A stretch of DNA of 64,000 nucleotides from Dictyobacter vulcani (GTDB taxonomy: Bacteria > Chloroflexota > Ktedonobacteria > Ktedonobacterales > Ktedonobacteraceae). Numbering within the stretch: position 1 is the stretch's first letter; every line of letters begins with the position of its first letter. The stretch is taken from positions 248,001 through 312,000 of the forward strand of contig NZ_BKZW01000002.1 in NCBI RefSeq assembly GCF_008974265.1, written 5' to 3'. The notes beneath the pieces are model-generated. The model saw nothing but the letters and a program-made list of their open reading frames with translations, searched no databases and was not told where the DNA came from. Positions 46,898 to 55,200 of the stretch are shown in pieces. The translations under genes and the position numbers were made by a program.

Positions 46898-48163
46898 TAG
46901 TAATATCGCGTTCCTGACAAAAGCTTTGTAACTTTTTTCCTTGCCACCACGTCAAGCCATCGATGATAAACCAGAAGACAACATCAGCTGAACGAGATTT
47001 AAAAGGTTTTTTGATCTCATCTAATTGATGCGGAGCAAAGGGAGCACGTGAGTCTTGTGGTAGTTTTGGATAATGAGCGATTAGCCAATCTTCAAAATGA
47101 CGGGCTAATTGCATTTGTGTCGTTCGAGGTTGATTGGTACGGATAACCCAAGAAAAATAAGGCATGTACTCATCTGTTACCCAATCTAACCATTGCCTGG
47201 TTGACCAATGAGATAGAGGTTGATTGGGAGTGGGAGGCGGAATGACCTTTTTGAGCGCTTCAGTTATATTTTTTGTACGTGGAAGATGTGAGAAGTGTAC
47301 TTTGATATGTTCTAAGAGATCTTCTGAAAGTTGACCAACATTTTTTTTTGTTAAAGTATCTATCATATCTAATTCAGCATCGGATAAACCAGACATGGCA
47401 TCAATAGTTTGTTGAATGTTCGCTTTTGTGTTTTCTAACAAGCGTGAATACCAAAAATCTCTTAATAGGGCATGGTAAAGTTTTAATTGCTCAATGCATA
47501 CGTGCGTATGTTGACTGCAATCTACCAATGGTACATTATTCAAATCTAAAGCACTTATGAAAGGAAGCGGATACATTCGCAATGCCCAACGAGAGAAAAT
47601 TTTGCTAGCTGCCTGTTTGAAGTCTATATCAAGGAAAAATTGATAACGGATATCTAGAGCCGCCCATTGAATGATGCGTGTTTTTATCAATGGGAGAAAA
47701 GAGCTTGGTATAGGTGGCCCTTTTACAAGATATTCGCTTAGATTAACTAGGTGATGCGTATCCAATTCTATAGATTCCCATATAGGATGGAACTTTTGAC
47801 TTAGTATCCACCCTATTGGATCAGCGATGATTTTTTCGTGGGGTGGTTGTAATGTATGTATTAAATCACGCTGTTGTGTTTCTCCTAACCCCTTGGGAGG
47901 TAAGAATCCAAAGCGTTGTTCAAAATATGTGTCTAGACGTATTTCTTTCCATGTAATGATTTGAGGATCATAGGCGATGAGATCTTTTAGCCAATGTCCC
48001 AAGATAGGAAATTGTATGTAGGCTTCGTATTCTGTGTCGACATTATCAAGAGCATTGCGAAGCCATTTCCGGAGCGGGATATAATCTTGTATCCTGCTTG
48101 CTACAAAAGTTGTGCTTGTAGGAGTGATTGACTGGATGTGATGAAAGTCACGGTAAATAGTAA

Positions 48164-50584
48164 TCATTGAGGGTCATACTCCTCAACTAGTTTTTTCCAT
48201 AACAAGTGCTGCTCTCTTAAAGAGAGGCTATTAAAAATGTTTTTAATTGACGCAAAGGCAATATCTGTTGATGTAGAGGTATTCACTGAAGGAGAAAAAT
48301 GTGGAACTATTCTATTGTCATCAACGGTTCTTTTTTGATCTACCTCGCTACTGAGGAGTGGATGGTCCGATGCACGTGTTTGTTTTTGTTCTGCATCACT
48401 ATTTTTGTTGCCCTGTAAGAATGGTTGAGGTGCACGAGTTGAGATAGTGTTGGGAGAATTTAATGCTCTATTGGGTATATCTAACTGCGTTTTCAACGGA
48501 GACATTGAAGATTTACCATTAATGTCTTGTTCCTTTGATGAGATGCTAGCACCCTGGGCAGGCAAGAGAGTGGTTTTTGCTTGTGGTAGTGAGTCAGCTT
48601 TGTTCTCAATATTGACTATGGTACGATGCAACTTATCAATGTAGATTTGGCTCATACTAATAGATTGCCATTCTTCAAAAATAGGTAATCCCCATTTAAT
48701 AGGTAATGTATTGAGAAAGATTTGCTCAAAATTATTATAGGTGGGAGTATCATCAAGCAACTTAATAAGGGTGAACGAATCGGTTGTTTGCGTTACATGT
48801 GTTGATAATATTGCCCCAACACGTTCTTTTCGCCATTTTTTGATTGCTTCAAAAATGTGTTGTTCATTATTTGAAAGTTCTGTTAAACCAAACTCCTGGC
48901 CAATCTGGATGGTTACGACGTTCCGAAGTTTATTAGGAACTTGTAGTAGTAATTTATAAGCGTTCTTAAAACGAGTTAACGCCTCCTCTACATCAGCACT
49001 AGTCCATATAGTATTATTACTATCCAAGCCAAGTTTTGATGGTAGTATTTTCAGGAGTGGGGCTATTTTTGCTTCTTCATTATGCTGTCTCCCTATTTCT
49101 ACTATAGCTCTAATGATATCAAAAATTTCTTCTGATGCATTAGGTAATACCGTTTTTAGTTCATTTGATGAATGCATATGCGAGAAAATTGAATATTTTT
49201 CAAGAAATTTGAAAAATATTGTGTAATCTGATTGCTTTGCACCGTGCCAGCTGTTTGACGGCTATAGAAATCCATATTGCCGTTGAATATGTTTGCTAAT
49301 CCATTTAAGAAATTTTTCTGTTGTTGCGACAAGGGTTTATATATAATCATGTAATCTTTAGGACTTTCAACCATACTAATAATATTATCTGCTGATATAT
49401 TTACCTGCTGATTGAAATTATTAAAAAGGCTGTTTTTGGGTCGACTATATATTTCAATATAATCTCGATTCAGACTTACAAAAGCGGCGATAAAAAACAA
49501 TAGAACTGAAGGATATAAACCATATGGCCGATTTTTCAGTTGTTCTGTAATATCTGACCATTGTACTTTTGGGTCCTGTAACGGGAGCGTAAAGATTCCT
49601 GTGTGAAACGCCCACCAGTACGCTCAAGGGCCATTTTGGATGAGTTAGTATTATTCTGGGCACTAGCAAAACTTTGTAGGCTTACCACATAAAAATGAAG
49701 CTGTTCTTTCCCTGATCTTGCCGCAGTTTCCGCAAGATTATCAATAGCCTTAATATCTGGAGCAGTGGTCGATGAATCGCCAAGCTTTTCTAGTAAATGT
49801 GTGAATTCATCATTAATTATAAATATGCCACTGTATTTTCCACTAGCAACCAGTTTTTGGATACCGCCTCGAAGGCCTCATCTGGCCTTTCAATGACTGC
49901 GTTTGGATGAAATGGCATTCCAAGAGCACTGATAGTTGTTTGGCGAAATATTTCTAGCGCTCTATCTGCTTGAGGGCTTGCTAAATTATGTTTCAATTGA
50001 ACAAGCGTGATACCATGCACTTCTTGTAATATTCTATCGACACGCTCAATATTATCTGGAAGTTTTTCTTCCCATTGCTCAATGAGATCTTTTGCAGCTT
50101 TATAATAAGTAGTGCCAAGTAAATCTGGTTGTTGGATGCGATCTAATGCTTTTTTTAGTCCATCTAACACAAAGCTACTAAAAGTTGTTGCTGTATCTGC
50201 TTGAAGAAGAACGAGTAAGAATGGTGGTTTGTTTAATCGTGCTTCATAAATAATTTCTGCTTTATTAGGATTGAGGTTACGTAATCGTTTGAAAAAAGGA
50301 ATTAGAAGCTCGTTATCAGACGAGCGAGTGATATAGTTTGCGATCATGAGCATGAGATCAGATTTTCCTGTACCATAAGTACCTGTGAAAAGCTTGGCAC
50401 GTTTTTCTGAGTTCATTTGCAAGCTATATTGAATATTCATAAATATTTCAAGTGTATCGTGGGTTGGGATATAGTTTTCAACAAAGTGACGATTATATTC
50501 TTCATTAAAAAAATCTTTTGGGAGTTGTACTGAAGGCTTAAATCCGCCTTGGATTTCTACGATGTGGCGCATCTTTTGAGTCAC
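48164..50584 (-). pseudogene. decayed second BrxC-like ATPase with a large internal deletion
   Basis: A GTG start at 50584 follows GGAGTGG. The N-terminal piece has Walker A LFTGTYGTGKSDLMLMIAN. Near 49874 the frame shifts (one C lost), giving DEA then GGIQKLVASGKYSG and the Walker B-like IFIINDEFTHLLEKLG. SLQSFASAQNN and TGGRFTQESL then align with HQSFADYARD and KIQGRFEDIP of the intact BrxC. Only about 24 codons later comes NRPYGLYPSVLLFFIAAFV, the motif that lies about 530 codons further on in the intact copy, so about 500 codons are missing and the frame changes at about 49570-49622. A third break at a T3 run (49254-49256) leads into the last 337 codons (SSNELKTVLPNASEEIF and on), which can also be translated from ATG 49177. 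Genes on both sides are tightly spaced. Confidence 0.7.
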
Positions 50585-50595
50585 AGGTCCACTCC

Positions 50596-51096
50596 TTATC
50601 GTAATTCAAATATATGATTTGGATTCATTTGAGGAAATATTTCTAAAAGCTTATCGGCAGTACGAGCGCGTGTTACAAATATGACACCAGCTTGTAGGTT
50701 TGGAGCGCGTCCTACACGCAAAAAAAATTCCCTTGTATATCTTATCCCAGCTAGCCAAGCTTGCTCATATCTGTATCCCCAGACCATAAGCCAAGCATTG
50801 ACTAATTCGTCGAAGAAAATATATTCGCTGTTTGCTTCATTGCACCAACGATATAAATCTTCTAAGAAATCTGCTGGTCGATATACTTCTTCTCGCCCAA
50901 TCAAACTGTCTAAATAACCTGGTTCAAGAGTAAAGTTGATGTATTTCCAATTATTGTTCTGACACAGTTTTTTGCTTAAGGATGTTTTTCCGCAACGGGG
51001 CTCGCCGACTATCCAAAGAACACGATAGCGTGCTTGTTGATTGCATACCGTGTACACTCGGTCCACAATCTCTTTTTCATCATCTTGTCTATTCAT
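50596..51096 (-). CDS. small P-loop protein, BrxF-like
   Basis: A 166-residue ATPase-like protein with Walker A VLWIVGEPRCGKTSLSKKL (about 26-44) and an acidic strand YIFFDELVNAWLMVWG (about 91-106) as Walker B. GVIFVTRARTADKLLEIFP sits near the end as a sensor-like strand. The size, motif order and position immediately before a BrxC-like gene (11 bases) match BrxF of BREX type 3. The start overlaps the stop of the DUF4007 gene (ATGA), so they are coupled. BrxF in a setting with BrxL and a PAPS reductase is an unusual combination. Confidence 0.6.
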   Translation of the reverse strand: MNRQDDEKEIVDRVYTVCNQQARYRVLWIVGEPRCGKTSLSKKLCQNNNWKYINFTLEPGYLDSLIGREEVYRPADFLEDLYRWCNEANSEYIFFDELVNAWLMVWGYRYEQAWLAGIRYTREFFLRVGRAPNLQAGVIFVTRARTADKLLEIFPQMNPNHIFELR

Positions 51097-51926
51097 TGTT
51101 GTTGATAGTAGCGTTCTAGAAGACTACTAGCTGGGATTTGCTGTAGGCGGTTAACTGGTTCGTGTTGTGTATCAGAAAAACTCACGTAGCCCAGGCGTGT
51201 CAAGTCAATAACAAAACGACGTATTTGATTTCGATCTGCTAAGCATAAGCGGCCAATACTCTCATCATCTTCACAAAGCTGTGAAAAGCGGAGGGTATTA
51301 GAAAAATTATAGCGATGTTGCCACCAATCAAAAAGCATATATCCAATTATCAGGGAAGAAGGGTAATCAGGTCGACTAATTTGATAAGTCTTATCATGTT
51401 TTTCTAATATATTTAGTTTGGCAAGGGCATCGGGTCGAACATAGGTAGATAAAGCAGCAATGGGATCTTTCTTTAGTGCAGAGCGATTTTTTGCTTCTAC
51501 GCCTACTTTATCTTCAAAATACATTTGAAATTTGTCTGATGTAAAATCGAAACAATGAGGTAAAAAATAGTTAAATAGCATATACCATGCTTCGGAAGTT
51601 TCTTCTTGTTTTACAGATAAATAGTAATGCAAAATCCACTGAGTACCTAAATCTGATAAAGTTGAATCATACTGACATACAAGCTGCCCAAAATCGGTTA
51701 ATTGATAAATTTTTGTTGGTTGAGAATCTTGACGTGTTATAATTTTAACCAATCCCGTATGACGTAACCATGCTGAAAACCCTTCAGCTACTGGTCGATT
51801 GACGCTCATACTACGAGCTAAATCTTCATGACTTGTTTGTGGATTGTTTTGCACATAGTTGAGAGCACTGCTTAAACGTTGGAGATCCAAGCTAAAATTC
51901 TGAAAAAAGCCCATTGTTTTTCCCAT
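51093..51926 (-). CDS. DUF4007 family protein (copy 1)
   Basis: A 277-residue protein. The N-terminal half is winged-helix-like (ALNYVQNNPQTSHEDLARSM, then RPVAEGFSAWLRHTGLVKII). The middle DLGTQWILHYYLSVKQEE and AWYMLFNYFLPHCF correspond to ASLWLLHWYLL and ATTWYFTFACFK of the other DUF4007 protein. It is the first gene of the minus-strand unit DUF4007-BrxF-BrxC-PglZ-BrxL, the same leading position as copy 2 in the BrxP/Dpt unit. ATG 51926 or 51914 may be the start; neither has a strong ribosome binding site. The role is probably a DNA-binding or regulatory component (inference). Confidence 0.7.
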   Translation of the reverse strand: MGKTMGFFQNFSLDLQRLSSALNYVQNNPQTSHEDLARSMSVNRPVAEGFSAWLRHTGLVKIITRQDSQPTKIYQLTDFGQLVCQYDSTLSDLGTQWILHYYLSVKQEETSEAWYMLFNYFLPHCFDFTSDKFQMYFEDKVGVEAKNRSALKKDPIAALSTYVRPDALAKLNILEKHDKTYQISRPDYPSSLIIGYMLFDWWQHRYNFSNTLRFSQLCEDDESIGRLCLADRNQIRRFVIDLTRLGYVSFSDTQHEPVNRLQQIPASSLLERYYQQQ

Positions 51927-52267
51927 TCAGTAAACCCCCTAATAATTGTAAATCAAATACTAATCTAAAAAGATTAGAGACATATTAATAGATCAAATAT
52001 AAGTAAAAATAGTGGGTGCTTGCTAAATTTTTTGACATACCTGTAAATAATGAAAGCATCTCTATTCACATAAGACTTTTCATTATTGGTGTAGCCTAAA
52101 GTCAAGCAATTGCATGTAAGATATTTTACATTGAAAATACTCATCCGGCAAGACTTATTTTTTTAGATTATTCCTTTAATTTTATGTCCATGGTAAGTAA
52201 ACGCTCCTTAGCAGATCCACTTTCTAACGAGAGTGAATCTGCTACTTATCAATTAGTAGGTAAGTTA
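51927..52267. other. intergenic region with a palindrome near the DUF4007-BrxF promoter
   Basis: An AT-rich gap of 341 bases with no gene. CTAATCT-AAAA-AGATTAG (51960-51977) is a perfect 7-base palindrome, 34 bases upstream of the DUF4007 start, a plausible operator. A second hairpin near the helicase stop is listed separately. Confidence 0.45.
52208..52243 (-). terminator. hairpin downstream of the helicase operon
   Basis: TAGCAGATCCACT pairs with AGTGAATCTGCTA (13 pairs, one mismatch or wobble) across a 10-base loop, about 25 bases beyond the helicase stop. There is no clean T-run on the minus-strand transcript, so its strength is uncertain. Confidence 0.45.
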
Positions 52268-55200
52268 CTAAATCTTTCTCACATGAGAAATAATTTGTTG
52301 ATAGGCGGTAGGTAGATCATGGGCAATAATATATTCATTGAGCCATATTGTCTTCTCCTTATATTTGGGGGCATCTCTTAACGCTGGATGTGCCAATATC
52401 ACAAGAGGCGCTTTCATTCCATTATCATTATGTGATTCAACCATCAGCGGCACTTTTTCTTTATTGGTTGTCACATCAGTTTTACAGATATATCCATCTA
52501 GCTCTAAGAAACGTTTCAAAGGGGATAATAACGCTATCTGTTCTTTAATGTTGCCTACTTCAGGAATCTGTTTATAAAGGGCATAGGCGAGAAGTTGCCT
52601 GGCCAAAAAGCGATCTAGCTGTTCATGCCAAAAGCGGTTACCATAATGACGTAAACACCTCGTACAGGAGCGTTCACAGTGCGCAGGGCAATTGCTTAGC
52701 AATTTTTCTGTTGCTTGGAGAATTTCAGATAAGTATTTCCCTGCTTCTGCGGAGTAGCCTGCTCCTCCAGATGCAGTATCGAATAAGTATATATCGACGA
52801 ATAACTTTGCATCGCTGCCCTCTTCTATCAGTGCTGGTATGAGACGGTAATTGGCACTGAGTGCATTTGCGTCGACATCAAGGTATCTACTCGCTGTTAA
52901 TGCAACTGCCTCTGCCAGTGTGCGTAGCCCATCATGCAACCATGGAGATTGTGGATCACAAGATAATGGTTCTCTGAGCGCGAAACGGAAAAGCAAGAGA
53001 TCTGTATTAAAAGTATAGCCTAGATATAGACTTTGCTCATATATAGGTCCTGTACAATATTGTCCCATTTTCCGTTTGAAGTGGCGATAGTCAACCAGGA
53101 ATGGGCGTACATGTCGGGTTGGTTTCTGGCGTTCATATTGCACCTCTGGCCAGATTGCGCCACACTCCTGACAGAGGCGGAAACCTTCCTGGGCAGGTCC
53201 TTTATTCACTAATATCAAGCGTCTATTTTGAGCATAAGTATAGCGTGCGTAAGGAAAGGTATGAGTATTCCACTCAAACTGATCTGATTTAGTGGGTAAG
53301 GGTAGTTGCGCGACAGATGAGTTGCTATAGTGTTGTTCTCTATCATGCTCTCTAAGTGGCTTGGCCCCTTCTGGCGAAAAACCTGGGGGATCAAGCATTT
53401 CTCGTTCCGAAAGTTCCCCTCCACATATTGGGCAACATTCCTGTTCATTATTTAGCGATTTTTCCCGTACATATGTGCATTTCTCGCATGAGACATATGA
53501 TTGCAGATTCTGGAGCGAAATACCATTGTAAGGCGTTTGTTCATCATAGATACCACCAACACGGTAGGTTTTTTTATTGATGACCAGTAAGCGTCCGGGG
53601 GCATACTCGCTCAATGCTTGTGATTTACTTTGCTGGGGGCGCTCCTTAATTAGAACACGTTCACCATCTTTTTCAAAGACAGAGAATGAACTGAGATCTG
53701 TAGGAAAAGCATAGCTGGGAAGGAGTCCTTGATCAAAAAGAACATCAAGTAAGTACACTGCTTTTATGCGTTGATTTGTTACAATATCAGCTTTTTCTCT
53801 GTCCAATGGAACTGATTTTGTGACGTATGTCTTTTCAGTCGCGATTGTTTCTAGCTGTGCCAAAAAGTTATTTGCAACTTCTGTAATAAAAGCGTGTTTC
53901 CATGATTGTTGCTTTGCCTTAGTGGTTATATATGTAGGACATAGTTCATCAGGTAACCAACTAATGAGCGTGGTAGTTGTGCTTGTGGTCAGTTCTAATA
54001 TATTATCGGTAACCCAGCGACGAAATGCGGAGAGTGAAAATGAGCCAGTGTCTTGAAAAAAAGCGTGGGCCGTACCTAAGGAATTCATAACATGTGGGTG
54101 CTGTTGAATGAGTTGTTGTAGAGCTTGCTCTGACATGTGAGCCAATTGCTTCTGGAAAAAAGTTTGTATTAAAAAAGCATGAATGTGACGAGTTACTAAC
54201 CTTGGATTGTTGATATTAATGAGTGGGTCACGTAATTTGCCACTAATTATCTCTTGCGGATGCTCATAGTAATAATTTTCGTGTGCTCCACCTTGTGCAT
54301 ATGTTAGCACTGTTGAAACTGCTGTTCCTCTGCGGCCTGCTCGCCCAGCACGTTGTTGATAATTTTCTCGTTGTGGTGGTACATTGCGTAATCCAATAGC
54401 CGTGAGCGATCCTATATCAATGCCTACTTCCATTGTTGTTGTACAGCTTAGTATATCAACAGGTGGTTTACTATGATTAATTGCCACATCTTGAAAGCGT
54501 AATTCGTGTTCCTCTGTGGTTGCATAAATAGCTCTTTCATCGCGCTGAGATAATTGTGCACTATGTTCTTCAGCAGTTATATGTACTGGTCTTTTGCCAT
54601 GGAGCACTTCTCGTAAAGGATCCAGAAAATAGCCTTTTCTAGATTTCATAGATGGATGTTGGGGGGATCGCTGCTCAAGATGTTGTGAACCACACTGTGT
54701 ACAGCACTGACGTAAGACTGTGTGTTGGATGGTGCCACAATCCAGGCAATGTTGCCAGTCATCATCAATAGTAAGTACAAGTTGTAGGGCAGCTGGCTTG
54801 AGAAAGATAGTATCATTTATCTCTTCACAGAAGAAACTACAGCACTTTTCGTGGAATGGTTGTAGCTGTGTTTGGTCGATTGACATGTTCTTATTATCAA
54901 GGATATGTTCCATTTTCTTTAAGGATTGTTTATGTGACAACCCCCGGAAATAAGTGTCGACATCCCAACGGGATTCTTCTCGAATTGTATGATCGAACGC
55001 AGTTTCACCTAATAGCTGTTGGATCCATAAGGTTATTAGTGTTGCAACCTCTTGCTCATTGAGTGCCAGTGGCAAGCCATTGAGCTTCCTTATAAATCTT
55101 TTCACATCTTGTGGTTGGGGAATGACTACTGCAGCACATATCTCTGATAAAGAATAGTATGGATCACATAGTTGCTTTAACAATGCTATTTTATATTGTT

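Larger units (their letters stand above)
43272..48167 (-). pseudogene. pglZ: BREX phosphatase-like protein PglZ, split by two insertion sequences
   Basis: Three pieces make one gene. The N-terminal part (48167 to about 46900) ends DVVFWFIIDGLTWWQGKKL then CQERDIT. The middle (45664 to about 44884) goes on VQIQPSISVLPTITAISKS and has AFVSSDHGSTLLP. The C-terminal part (about 43555 to 43272) reads VPLTIKNMNKFPLKITKL and on. Removing the IS630 element with one TA, and the IS1-like element with one TAACATGC, restores a continuous frame of about 780 residues (RDIT-S-VQIQP; RPGQHV-TVPLTI). The IDGL and SDHG motifs are metal-ligand motifs of the alkaline-phosphatase fold typical of PglZ. Its start overlaps the preceding brxC-like gene by ATGA, and its 3' end overlaps brxL. 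PglZ is essential in BREX systems, so both insertions should inactivate it. Confidence 0.85.
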
